Below are positions 8,957 to 16,342 of a stretch of 18,099 bases of DNA, piece after piece. The notes beneath the pieces are model-generated. The model was not told the origin of the DNA, searched no databases, and saw only the letters and a list, made by a program, of their open reading frames with translations. The stretch is from DASVBJ01 sp036375895. GTDB lineage: Bacteria; Actinomycetota; Actinomycetes; JACCUZ01. The DNA is taken from contig DASVBJ010000166.1 in the NCBI GenBank assembly GCA_036375895.1, forward strand, positions 1-18,099, written 5' to 3'. A program made the position numbers and the translations under genes. The first letter of the stretch is position 1. Each line of letters starts with the position of its first letter.

Positions 8957-9981
8957 GCAGCACCCGGACCCGACCGCGCCGCGAGGCCCGCAAGCCGGCG
9001 AGTGCCGCCACGACCACGACCTACCGCGAGGCACTGCGCGAGGCGATCCGCGACGCCATGCGCCGTGACGACCGCGTCTTCCTCATGGGCGAGGACGTCG
9101 GGCGGTACGGCGGCTGCTTCGCGGTCAGCCTGGGCCTGCTCGCCGACTTCGGGCCCGAGCGGATCAGGGACACGCCGCTGTCCGAGTCCGCCTTCGTCGG
9201 GGCAGGCATCGGGGCGGCCATGGCCGGGATGCGGCCGATCGTGGAGATCATGACGGTCAACTTCAGCCTGCTGGCCCTGGATCAGATACTCAACAACGCG
9301 GCGACGCTGCTGCACATGTCGGGTGGCCAGGTCGGCGTCCCGCTGGTGATCAGGATGACGACGGGCGCCGGACGCCAGGTCGCCGCGCAGCACTCGCACA
9401 GCCTCGAGGGCTGGTACACCCACATACCCGGGTTGCGCGTGGTCGCGCCCGCGACCCTGGAGGACGCGCGCGGGATGCTCTGGACCGCGCTCGAGGATCC
9501 CGACCCCGTGCTGATCTTCGAGCACGGGTCGCTGTACAACGTCAAGGGCTCGCTCGCTGCCGACGCGGGTGCGGTCGACATCGACTCCGCCGCGATCAGG
9601 CGGCCGGGGGGTGACGTCACGCTGATCGCGTACGGGGGGACGCTCGCCAAGGCGCTGTCGGCGGCAGACGCCCTGGCCGCGGACGGGATCGAAGCCGAGG
9701 TGATTGACCTGCGGACCCTGCGGCCGCTCGACGACGCCGCGATCATCGGCTCGGTCACAAGGACGCACCGCGCGGTCATCGTCGACGAAGGCTGGCGCTC
9801 GGGGAGCCTCGCCGCGGAGATCAGCGCACGGATCATGGAGCAGGCGTTCTTCGACCTGGACGCGCCGGTGCAGCGGGTCTGCAGCGCGGAGGTTCCGATG
9901 CCGTACCCGCGGCACCTCGAGGAGGCCGCGCTACCTCAGGTGGCGGACATCGTGGCCGCCGCGCGCTCGGTGGTGCGCTGA
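8953..9981 (+). CDS. 2-oxoacid/acetoin dehydrogenase E1 component, beta subunit
   Basis: This 342-residue partner of E1-alpha completes the ThDP site and docks to E2. Family blocks are TYREALREAIRDAM near the start, FLMGEDVGRYGG, DTPLSESAFVGAGIGAAMAGMRPIVEIM, AAQHSHSLEGWYTHIPGLRVVAPAT and the C-terminal PYPRHLEEAALPQV. All are in the expected order and the length is normal. The ATG overlaps the E1-alpha stop by 4 nt (ATGA), with GGAGG 7 nt upstream. The first 70 or so codons follow the codon habit of the upstream genes, with Arg as CGC/CGG and no ATA. From about 9160 onward AGG and ATA codons appear (ATA at 9287 and 9424), as in everything downstream. The junction may mark recombination or an assembly join. 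Confidence 0.9.
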   Translation: MSSTRTRPRREARKPASAATTTTYREALREAIRDAMRRDDRVFLMGEDVGRYGGCFAVSLGLLADFGPERIRDTPLSESAFVGAGIGAAMAGMRPIVEIMTVNFSLLALDQILNNAATLLHMSGGQVGVPLVIRMTTGAGRQVAAQHSHSLEGWYTHIPGLRVVAPATLEDARGMLWTALEDPDPVLIFEHGSLYNVKGSLAADAGAVDIDSAAIRRPGGDVTLIAYGGTLAKALSAADALAADGIEAEVIDLRTLRPLDDAAIIGSVTRTHRAVIVDEGWRSGSLAAEISARIMEQAFFDLDAPVQRVCSAEVPMPYPRHLEEAALPQVADIVAAARSVVR

Positions 9982-9982
9982 G

Positions 9983-11590
9983 ATGGCTGACTTCCTCATG
10001 CCGTCGCTCGGCGCCGACATGGACGAGGGAACGCTGCTCGAGTGGCTGGTCAAACCCGGCGACGAGGTCCAGAAGGGTCAGGTCGTCGCCGTCGTCGACA
10101 CGTCGAAGGCGGCCATCGAGGTCGAGTCGTTCGCGACCGGGATCATCGAGCGGCTGGTCGTCGAGCCCGGTGAGACGGTGCCGGTCGGCACCGTGCTCGC
10201 CACGATCGCCGCCGAGGCCGAGCCCGCCAGGCCGGCCGGGAAACCTGCGGCGCCGGCGAGGCCCAAGGCAGGCCCGAAGCGCAAGCCCGCGGTCAGGCCG
10301 AAGGCCAGGCCCGCGGCCAAGGCGAAGGCCAAGCCAGCGGCGAAGGCCAAGCCAGCGGCGAAGGCGAAGCCCGCGCCCGCGGCGGTGCGCAAGCCCGCAA
10401 CGGAGCCGCAGCCCGCGGCCGGCCGCGCGGCGGCGTTCCCCGCCCATCCGGAAATCTGGTCGCCGCTGGTCAGGCACCTCGCCGACGACCTCGGGGTCGA
10501 CCTGGCGACCGTGCTGGGGACAGGGCACGGCGGGGCGATCACCAGGGCGGACGTGACCGGCGCCGCCGCGGCGATGCACGCCGGGCCAGAGCCGGAGCCT
10601 GGTCGCTCCGTGCCGCAGCCTCGCGGCACAGCTCCGCAGCCAGGCAGCGCCGCTCCGCAGGCGGCCAGCACAGCTGGCCGCCTGCGGGTCAGCCCGCTGG
10701 CCAGGCGGGTCGCCGCCGACCTGGGCGTCGACCTGGCCGCGGTGACCGGAACGGGGCCGGACGGAGCGATCGGCGAAGCTGACGTGCGCCGGGCCGCGGA
10801 CGCCGCGGCTTCCGCCGCCGTGCGAGCCGCCGCACCCGCTAGGGCCGCCCCCGTCGCGACTGGGGCCCGCGCGGCTGAGGCCCGCGCGGCCGAGCATCCC
10901 GCGGCGGGCACCACGGCGCAGCAGCGGCTGCTCGCCATGCGGCGGGTGACCGCCAGGCTGATGGCCAGGTCGAAGCGGGAGATACCGCACTACTACCTGC
11001 GCGAGACCATCGACCTGTCCCGCGCGATGGCGTGGCTGCACGATCGCAACCGCGAGCTCGACGTCACCGAGCGGCTCGTGCCTGCCGCGCTGCTGCTCAA
11101 GGCGGCGGCCGTCGCGGCGCGCGAGGTTCCCGCGCTGAACGGCTTCTGGATCGACGATCAGTTCGTCCCGGGCCAGGGAGTCCATCTCGGCTGCGCGATC
11201 TCGTTGCGCGGCGGTGGCCTCGTCACTCCTGCCATTCATGACGCCGCGTGCCTGTCGCCGCTCGAGCTCATGACCAGCCTGCGCGACCTGGTCACCAGGG
11301 CGAGGTCAGGGCGGCTCAAGGGCTCCGAGCTCACGGACGCCACGATCACCGTGACGAACCTTGGCGACCAGGGCGTGGAGCTCGTCTTCGGCGTGATCTA
11401 TCCGCCGCAGGTCGCGCTCGTCGGGTTCGGCAAGGTCGTCGAGCGCCCGGTCGCCGCGAACGGCATGGTCGGGGTGCGCCCCGTCGTGACCGCGACGCTC
11501 GCCGCCGACCACCGGGCCACCGACGGCTACACGGGCGCGCGTTTCCTCACCGCTCTATCTGATCAACTGCAACGGCCGGAGGACATGTGA
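9983..11590 (+). CDS. Dihydrolipoamide acyltransferase (E2) with two subunit-binding domains
   Basis: This 535-residue core of the complex transfers the acyl group from lipoamide to CoA. The lipoyl domain is at about 1-75, with DTSKAAIE and lipoyl Lys42. A Lys/Ala/Pro linker (about 80-150) includes three AKAKPA repeats at 114-131. Two peripheral-subunit-binding domains follow: 158-198 (SPLVRHLADDLGVDL..GTGHGGAITRADV) and 234-275 (SPLARRVAADLGVDL..GTGPDGAIGEADV). The catalytic domain is about 310-535, with DHRATDGYTGARFL holding His510 and Asp514. Most bacterial E2 proteins have a single binding domain. The ATG lies one nt after the E1-beta stop with no strong ribosome site, so it is probably translated by coupling. 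Acyl specificity is unknown and no E3 gene is nearby. AGG-rich codon use contrasts with the first two operon genes. Confidence 0.93.
   Translation: MADFLMPSLGADMDEGTLLEWLVKPGDEVQKGQVVAVVDTSKAAIEVESFATGIIERLVVEPGETVPVGTVLATIAAEAEPARPAGKPAAPARPKAGPKRKPAVRPKARPAAKAKAKPAAKAKPAAKAKPAPAAVRKPATEPQPAAGRAAAFPAHPEIWSPLVRHLADDLGVDLATVLGTGHGGAITRADVTGAAAAMHAGPEPEPGRSVPQPRGTAPQPGSAAPQAASTAGRLRVSPLARRVAADLGVDLAAVTGTGPDGAIGEADVRRAADAAASAAVRAAAPARAAPVATGARAAEARAAEHPAAGTTAQQRLLAMRRVTARLMARSKREIPHYYLRETIDLSRAMAWLHDRNRELDVTERLVPAALLLKAAAVAAREVPALNGFWIDDQFVPGQGVHLGCAISLRGGGLVTPAIHDAACLSPLELMTSLRDLVTRARSGRLKGSELTDATITVTNLGDQGVELVFGVIYPPQVALVGFGKVVERPVAANGMVGVRPVVTATLAADHRATDGYTGARFLTALSDQLQRPEDM
10322..10375 (+). 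repeat. 18-nt tandem repeat in the E2 linker
   Basis: Three in-frame copies of GCGAAGGCCAAGCCAGCG lie head to tail at 10322-10339, 10340-10357 and 10358-10375. The first two are identical and the third has two changes. They encode AKAKPA three times, a flexible, positively charged spacer between the lipoyl arm and the first subunit-binding domain. Length variation between strains is likely. Confidence 0.85.
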
Positions 11591-11829
11591 ACACGCAAGA
11601 GGCCACGCAGGCCATCGAGGAGGTGCTCGGCCAGGTCGCGCCCGACGCCGACCTGACCAGCCTGGCGCCGGACGCGGACCTCCGCGACACCCTGGAACTT
11701 GACTCGCTTGACTTCCTCAGCTTCGTCGAAGGGCTGAGCAAGCGCGTCGGACAGCGCATCGACGAAGACGACTACCCGAAGCTCGCGACGATGGCGAGCG
11801 CGAGCGCGTTCGTCGCCGGGCGCAGGTAG
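11587..11829 (+). CDS. Acyl carrier protein (phosphopantetheine-binding)
   Basis: This 80-residue acidic helical protein has the ACP motif LELDSLDFL, in which Ser40 of DSLD would carry the 4'-phosphopantetheine arm. Length and helix pattern fit a free-standing ACP. The GTG start overlaps the E2 stop as GTGA, with GGAGG 4 nt upstream, so it belongs to the operon. An ACP at the end of a 2-oxoacid dehydrogenase operon suggests a role with the complex. It could accept acyl groups from the E2 or from the acyl-CoA ligase, or carry octanoyl groups for lipoylation of E2 Lys42. Each of these is inference. The fatty-acid-synthase ACP would normally sit with fab genes, which are absent here. Confidence 0.88.
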   Translation: MNTQEATQAIEEVLGQVAPDADLTSLAPDADLRDTLELDSLDFLSFVEGLSKRVGQRIDEDDYPKLATMASASAFVAGRR

Positions 11830-11881
11830 CACACGGGAGTGCCTCGTCGGTACCTGCGAGCCGGGCTGCGAACGGTCGCGG

Positions 11882-13060
11882 TCATGGCGTGCGCGGCGTG
11901 AACGCCGCGCCGTTGACATAGCCGGCCGTACCGCTGCGACCTGGCGCGTAGCCGCCCCAGATGATCATCCGCTTGCCTGTCCATACCGCGGCCGCCATCT
12001 CGCGGCCCTGGAGCGGCGACGCGGGCAGCGCGGTCCACCGGCTGGTGGCCGGGTTGTAGGCCTCGCCGTGCGGCGGTATCATCCAGGCGCCCGGGCGACC
12101 GGACACCCCGCCCCAGACCAGGATGTACCGGCCGGTCCAGACCGCCGCGAAACCCTCGCGCCTGAACTGCATGACCGGCAGCAGCCGCCAGCGGTTGGCC
12201 CGCGGGTTGTACGCCATCGGCCGCAGCGATGGCTGGCTGCTGCCTGGCGCTGTGCCGCCCAGGAACACGACGTCCTTGCCGTCCCAGACCGCGGTGCCGC
12301 CGCCGCGACGCTGCGGCATCGGCGGGAGCTTGCGCCAGGTGCCGGTCGCCGGGTTATAGGCGGCGCCGTCCCTGAAGACCTTCCCGCCGCTCGGGAAGCC
12401 GGAGAACCCGCCGGCGATGACAAGCTCGCGGCCGGTCCAGGCGCCCATGGCGCCCGAGCGCCGCTCGAGCGGGGACTGCGTCGTATGCCAGGTGTTCGCC
12501 CGCACGTCGTAGATCTCCGCCGTGTTGACGGTCGTGCCGCAGCAGATCTGGTCCCAGACGACGGCCTTCGAGCCGGTCCAGCCTGTGATCTGGCTCGGCG
12601 GCAGAGCCGGGTGCTTGATCGGGCGCCACTGGTTCGTCGACGGGGTGTACGCGCCTGCGGTCAGCCCGAAGACCAGCATCTGCCTGCCGGTCCAAACTGC
12701 GGCGTCGTCGCCCTGGCCGAGCCAGGACCGCGGTCCGCCTGGCAGCCGCATCCACCCGTTCGCCGCGGGTTCATAGCTGAACGTCTTGCCGGTGACGGGC
12801 TCGGTGATGGTGAACGTGTGAATGATCATCCGTGTGCTCGCCCACACGCTCGACAAGGTGAACGCGGGAGGAAGCTCGGCGATCGGGGCCTTGGGCAGCA
12901 ACCGCCAGGTTCCTCGCAACGTGCCAGTATCCGCGTGCGCGGTCGCTGCGGAGCGTGCCGGTCCCTGGCTCGCGCCGGCGGCTGGCGCCGCGACGGCCAG
13001 TCCGCCTAGCGCCACGCCGGTAACGATGCCGGCCGCCATCCGCCAGATTGCCTTGGACAT
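11882..13060 (-). CDS. Secreted kelch-type beta-propeller protein
   Basis: This 392-residue protein has a signal peptide at about 1-30: basic MSKAIWR, a hydrophobic core, and an Ala-rich possible cleavage region near AAPAAGAS. The mature part holds about seven similar units, each centred on a block like AVWTGKRMIIWGG. They start near residues 72, 120, 160, 206, 257, 306 and 357, with AYNPATxxW links between later units. This is the galactose-oxidase/kelch propeller pattern; no catalytic domain is attached, so binding or scaffolding is likelier than an oxidase. Two adjacent Cys (173-174) occur in unit 3. The ATG at 13060 has AGGAGG 9 nt upstream; longer versions of the frame run into the divergent promoter region. 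It is divergent from the GerMN protein, which is also exported or anchored. Confidence 0.85.
   Translation of the reverse strand: MSKAIWRMAAGIVTGVALGGLAVAAPAAGASQGPARSAATAHADTGTLRGTWRLLPKAPIAELPPAFTLSSVWASTRMIIHTFTITEPVTGKTFSYEPAANGWMRLPGGPRSWLGQGDDAAVWTGRQMLVFGLTAGAYTPSTNQWRPIKHPALPPSQITGWTGSKAVVWDQICCGTTVNTAEIYDVRANTWHTTQSPLERRSGAMGAWTGRELVIAGGFSGFPSGGKVFRDGAAYNPATGTWRKLPPMPQRRGGGTAVWDGKDVVFLGGTAPGSSQPSLRPMAYNPRANRWRLLPVMQFRREGFAAVWTGRYILVWGGVSGRPGAWMIPPHGEAYNPATSRWTALPASPLQGREMAAAVWTGKRMIIWGGYAPGRSGTAGYVNGAAFTPRTP
11891..11910. terminator. Perfect 8-bp hairpin at the convergent ACP/kelch gene ends
   Basis: GCGCGGCG (11891-11898) pairs perfectly with CGCCGCGC (11903-11910) around a TGAA tetraloop. 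It lies 61 nt after the ACP stop and in the last codons of the kelch gene. It could stop transcription of the operon, and possibly from both sides. No T-tract follows. The 52-nt gap itself (11830-11881) shows no other structure. Confidence 0.4.
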
Positions 13061-13370
13061 CGCAACAGCCTCCTGGTGGCCTGGGTGGTTCTGTACTCCG
13101 GCAGACGCCACGCGTCCTGTTATGAACCACCGGCCTTCCACCCTGCCGCGGCACGCTAACCGGCGACAGGGGCATTCATCCCGCCTCGGCGGGCCGAAAG
13201 TCTTTCCTTTCAGGCCGGAAAATGCAGTCGTATAAATCTGTCCTTCGTCCCCGTGCAAGGTGACATTCAGCCGTAGCGAGAAGATCCCAATAGCCCTAGC
13301 GTTCAACTGGGGGATGAGTATCACCTCCTGCTCCCCAGGGGGCCGACCCTGGCTTTTGAAAAGGGGAGTC
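13061..13370. promoter_or_regulatory. Divergent kelch/GerMN promoter region
   Basis: This 310-nt gene-free stretch is clearly richer in A/T than its flanks. It holds a TATAAA at 13231-13236, with TTTCAG 17 nt upstream as a weak plus-strand -35. A perfect repeat CCCGCC-TC-GGCGGG lies at 13180-13193. GGGCCGAAAGTCTT at 13191-13204 matches 11 of 14 positions of the DosR-like box in reverse. The rest is the structured GerMN leader described separately. Promoter positions are guesses from sequence only. Confidence 0.45.
13307..13363 (+). promoter_or_regulatory. Structured leader of the GerMN gene with competing hairpins
   Basis: CTGGGG (13307-13312) can pair with CCCCAG (13333-13338). The overlapping CCAGGG (13335-13340) can instead pair with CCCTGG (13347-13352) across GGCCGA. 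The two stems cannot form together. The second stem is followed by CTTTT, then the palindrome CTTTTGAAAAG (13353-13363), whose right arm runs into the AGGGGAG ribosome site. This looks like an attenuator or translational switch. No known riboswitch class was recognised. Confidence 0.4.
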
Positions 13371-14774
13371 ATGAATGTCTTCGCGCGCCACAAGGCGCTC
13401 ACAATCATCGGGTCATCGGTGGCGGCGGTGCTGATCGCCGTCGCGGCGATCCTTGTCGCGACCCGCGGCACCAGCCAGGCGCCGACGGGACCCGGCGGTT
13501 CCGCTGGCCCAGGGCCTTCGCCGTCGGCCAGCCCGACGATGACCGTCCAGGTCTACTTCCACAAGGGCCCTGGCACCGAGCTAGCGGCCGTGACCAGGAC
13601 CGTGCCGGCCTCCGGCGACAAGCGCATCGCGGCGCTCGGCCAGCTGCTCGCGGGCCCGACGTCTGCGGAGCGGACGCTGGGATACTTCTCATTCTTCTCC
13701 GCCAAGACCGCTGGCATGCTGCGCAGCGTCCGGGTAACCAACTCGGTCGGCTTCGTGGATTTCGGCGACTTCCGGCTGATCATTCCCAACGCAAGCTCCA
13801 GCGCGGGTAGCCAGGCGTTGCTCGACGAGCTTAACGCGACCCTGATGCAGTATCCGGGCATCACGTCGTCGGTTTATTCGTTCAACGGCAACGTCGCGGC
13901 GTTCTACGAATGGCTGCAGCGCGTTCCGCCGGGATCGCCGGCGCCGGTTACCGCTGACAAGGCAGCGCGTGAGTATCTGCGGCACGTGGCAGGAATGCGC
14001 GCGCTTCGGACGGGGGGAACCAGGACGATCGCCGCTGGCGTGGTCGAGGTCGACCTGCGGTCAGACTCGGGGACCGGTCCTGTCACGACGGTCACGCTCC
14101 GGCATGAGGGAAGCGCCTGGGTGCCGCTCTTCGCGCGGACGGCCACTCTTCAGCTCGATGAGCCGTTGCCCTGGCAGGCTGTGACCAGCCCCGTCGCCGT
14201 GGCCGGGCAGTCGGCGACCTTTGAGGGACAGCTGCTCTTCATCGTGTTGAAGGCAGCGGGAAACGCGGTCAGTGAGCTCGGACACAACGGCTCGATACTC
14301 GGCGGCTCGATGGGGTGGGGCCCCTTTGCCGGCAAGGTCAGTTTCACCAGCGCTGGCGCGGGGACCGGCTGGCTCGCGGTGACAACCCAGTCGGCCAAGA
14401 CCGGCGCGACCGCGGCCGCGACCGTGGTGCCCGTCGTGTTCGCCGACCACGCGGCGGCGCCGGCCATCGGCAGCGTCCGGGTAACCTCGGGCCAGCCTGT
14501 GCGGGACGGCGCGCTGACGCTGCCCGAAGGCACAGGGCGGGTCACGCTCGCCGTCCGGACGACGAACGCCGGCCAGGTGCTGATCTACCTGACGCCGACC
14601 GGAACCGACACGGCGTCGCTGGCACGGCTGATCGGCGCCGGGACGACCTCCCACGGCCGCTGCGTCGTGAGCTGGAACTATCCCGATGAGTCGCTCCTCG
14701 CCCACCTGTCGATCGTGGCGACGGGGCCTGGCGGGCGTGCCGAGACCATTCCGTTCAACGTCGTCCACCCGTGA
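13371..14774 (+). CDS. Membrane-anchored GerMN/Gmad2 domain protein
   Basis: This is a 467-residue extracytoplasmic protein. An N-terminal hydrophobic helix (about 9-31) without a lipobox Cys acts as a signal anchor, followed by a Pro/Gly/Ser spacer (34-56). The GerMN domain starts near 58 (TVQVYFHKG) and includes the LLAGPTSAER and VGFVDFGD blocks. A Gmad2 immunoglobulin-like domain lies at about 268-355 (TSPVAVAGQSATFEGQLLF ... GGSMGWGPFAGKVSF). A further beta-rich domain (about 380-467) closes the protein. GerMN and Gmad2 occur in spore-germination and cell-envelope proteins. In actinobacteria such proteins often sit with LpqB-like or envelope genes, so envelope binding is the safest reading. 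ATG 13371 is chosen because AGGGGAG precedes it by about 2 nt and the hydrophobic anchor then begins at residue 9. The frame opens further upstream without coding character. Confidence 0.85.
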   Translation: MNVFARHKALTIIGSSVAAVLIAVAAILVATRGTSQAPTGPGGSAGPGPSPSASPTMTVQVYFHKGPGTELAAVTRTVPASGDKRIAALGQLLAGPTSAERTLGYFSFFSAKTAGMLRSVRVTNSVGFVDFGDFRLIIPNASSSAGSQALLDELNATLMQYPGITSSVYSFNGNVAAFYEWLQRVPPGSPAPVTADKAAREYLRHVAGMRALRTGGTRTIAAGVVEVDLRSDSGTGPVTTVTLRHEGSAWVPLFARTATLQLDEPLPWQAVTSPVAVAGQSATFEGQLLFIVLKAAGNAVSELGHNGSILGGSMGWGPFAGKVSFTSAGAGTGWLAVTTQSAKTGATAAATVVPVVFADHAAAPAIGSVRVTSGQPVRDGALTLPEGTGRVTLAVRTTNAGQVLIYLTPTGTDTASLARLIGAGTTSHGRCVVSWNYPDESLLAHLSIVATGPGGRAETIPFNVVHP

Positions 14775-14801
14775 GGCAGCGCGGGTCATAGACGACGGTG
14801 C

Positions 14802-15374
14802 TCAGAAGGGCAGGGGTTCGGGTCCGGGCAGGCGGTCGTAACGCAGTTCGCCGTCGGTTACCCGGACCCCCGCCGTTGGCTCATGGACGGCCAGCCGCCC
14901 GTCCGGCATGACGTGGCGGACTGCGAGCCGCTCGATCAGGGTGGCGTGGTCGGCGATGAGGCGACGGTGGCAGCGCCACCACAGGCTTTCACTGCACATG
15001 ACGGCCGTCGGCCGCGCCGCGGCGTCCGCCACCAGCGCCGCGATGGCGGCGGCGAACTCAGGGGTCCGCATGTGGGCGGCGTAGGCACGGAACGACGTGT
15101 TCGACAGCGCCACGTCGGGTGAGCCCGGCGGCAGCTTGCGAAAGCCGCCGAGCCTTCGTTCCCACCGGTAGCAGATGCCGGCCGCCGGCAGCCAGCGTTC
15201 CAGCGCGCCCCGGCTGAAGTGCGGGAAGCGGCGGCTCCCCGGAGCGATCCGCACGTCGATGACCGAGGCCACGCCCGCGGCGCGCAGCAGGCCGGCGAAC
15301 TCCTCCTGAGCGTGCGTGCCGTGGCCGACGGTGAGCAGGTCACGCTCTCCGGCCGGGTCCGGCTGATCGCTCAC
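14802..15374 (-). CDS. DUF488 family protein
   Basis: This 190-residue soluble protein of unknown function has the DUF488 landmarks. These are LLTVGHGTHAQEEFAGLL near the N-terminus (13-30), VIDVRIAPGSRRFPHFS, then RWERRLGGFRKLPP, and the Cys-containing block MCSESLWWRCHRRLIADH with CSE at 127-129 and CHR at 135-137. The paired Cys and the CHR have been taken as a possible binding or catalytic site in this family, but no reaction is established. The start is GTG at 15372-15374, overlapping the SDR stop as GTGA. There is no separate ribosome site, so translation is probably coupled to the SDR gene. Longer upstream readings lie antisense or in other frames of the SDR gene and were not used. The 27-nt gap to the convergent GerMN gene has no clear terminator. 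Confidence 0.85.
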   Translation of the reverse strand: MSDQPDPAGERDLLTVGHGTHAQEEFAGLLRAAGVASVIDVRIAPGSRRFPHFSRGALERWLPAAGICYRWERRLGGFRKLPPGSPDVALSNTSFRAYAAHMRTPEFAAAIAALVADAAARPTAVMCSESLWWRCHRRLIADHATLIERLAVRHVMPDGRLAVHEPTAGVRVTDGELRYDRLPGPEPLPF

Positions 15375-16261
15375 CTGACCGTGGGCTGGGCGGCGAGGGA
15401 GCCAGGGGATGGCAGGCCGAACACGCGGCGTTTGGCCGCGTCGAGCACGGGCGCCGGAAGCATGCTGAGCATGGTCAGCCGCCGCGAATCCTTGCCGGTC
15501 AGGTACATCGTCCGCGGACGGCAAGCGGTGAGCGCCCGCACGATGGTTGCGGCTGGCACGTCCGGCAGGCTGCCGCTGCCCTCGCGGCGGGCCATCACCC
15601 TCAGCATGCTCGTGAACGTGGCCTCGTACAGCCCGCGGCCCTCCGGGTTCGCGGCGGCCAGCGCCGCGGCCGCGTCGCGAGTCACCTTGTCGGCCGCACC
15701 GCTGTTGATGCTGGCAGGCTCGACGAGGATGACGCGGATACCCCATGGCGCGAGTTCCTGCCGGAGCGAGTCAGCCAGCGCGGTGAGCGCTGCTTTCGAC
15801 GCGTCGAGCGGGCCGGCGAACGGCGGGTTGAACCGGACGCCGATTGTGCTGACGACCACGATGCGGCCCGCGACCAGGCGCAGCAGCGGCAGCATCGCCT
15901 GCGTGACAGCCAGCTGACCCGTCACGTTGACGTCCAGTTGCCGCCGGAACGCCTCACGCGGCACCAGTTCGGTCGGGCAGGCCAGCCCGTACCCGGCGTT
16001 GTTGACCAGGCCGTCAAGGCCCGCCGGCGCGTGCCTGCCGATCAGGGCCGCCGCCGCGGCGATCTGGTCGCCCGACGTGACGTCCAGCAGCACAGGCGTG
16101 ACCTCGCCGTCCGCGGCGGCGCTGACCAGCTGGTCGCCGTCGGCTTGTTTCCTGACTCCGGCGTACACGTGCTGCCCGGCGGCCGCCAGGCGAAGGGCGG
16201 TCGCCCGCCCGATGCCGGACGAGGCGCCGGTGACGAGCGTGTGGTTGCGCGTGCAGTCCAT
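15371..16261 (-). CDS. Short-chain dehydrogenase/reductase family protein lacking the catalytic tyrosine
   Basis: This 296-residue Rossmann-fold protein has the cofactor motif TGASSGIG (11-18), with Arg37 downstream suggesting NADP(H). NNAG (87-90) and the active-site Asn112 and Ser138 are present. The YxxxK position reads LDASK: the sequence around PFAGPLDASKAALTAL has CTC (Leu152) where the catalytic Tyr belongs, while Lys156 remains. SDRs use this Tyr as the acid/base, so normal oxidoreductase activity is doubtful. It may be a binding or regulatory SDR, or use other chemistry. The C-terminal part continues at normal length with no frameshift. The ATG has GGGAGG 5 nt upstream. It is translationally coupled to the DUF488 gene by a GTGA overlap. 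The closest type is the classical 11-beta-HSD-like SDR group. Confidence 0.88.
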   Translation of the reverse strand: MDCTRNHTLVTGASSGIGRATALRLAAAGQHVYAGVRKQADGDQLVSAAADGEVTPVLLDVTSGDQIAAAAALIGRHAPAGLDGLVNNAGYGLACPTELVPREAFRRQLDVNVTGQLAVTQAMLPLLRLVAGRIVVVSTIGVRFNPPFAGPLDASKAALTALADSLRQELAPWGIRVILVEPASINSGAADKVTRDAAAALAAANPEGRGLYEATFTSMLRVMARREGSGSLPDVPAATIVRALTACRPRTMYLTGKDSRRLTMLSMLPAPVLDAAKRRVFGLPSPGSLAAQPTVR

Positions 16262-16331
16262 GCTTCCTCCCTTCGCGACGCGGTATCACCTAGCCTTCAC
16301 CGGCCCGGTCATGCGAACGCGATCGGGGTTC

Positions 16332-16342
16332 CTGAATCCTGA
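16332..16342 (+). repeat. Direct repeat copy 1, CTGAATCCTGA
   Basis: An exact 11-mer also occurs at 16515-16525, 183 nt away; including the following bases, 15 of 17 positions agree. This copy lies in a 7-nt tandem (CCTGAAT twice, 16331-16344), about 70 nt upstream of the SDR start. Confidence 0.5.

Noticed and set aside
10322..10375. Short tandem repeats considered as CRISPR or mobile-element ends
   Set aside because: The 18-nt units are adjacent with no spacers and are in frame with the E2 Lys/Ala/Pro linker, so they are protein linker repeats.
13260..13370. N-terminal extension of the GerMN protein frame
   Set aside because: It runs through the structured leader, lacks coding character, and would bury the hydrophobic anchor; ATG 13371 has a ribosome site.
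14767..14786. ACCCG/CGGGT repeat at the GerMN/DUF488 convergent ends
   Set aside because: A 5-bp stem with a 10-nt loop and no T-tract is too weak to call a terminator.
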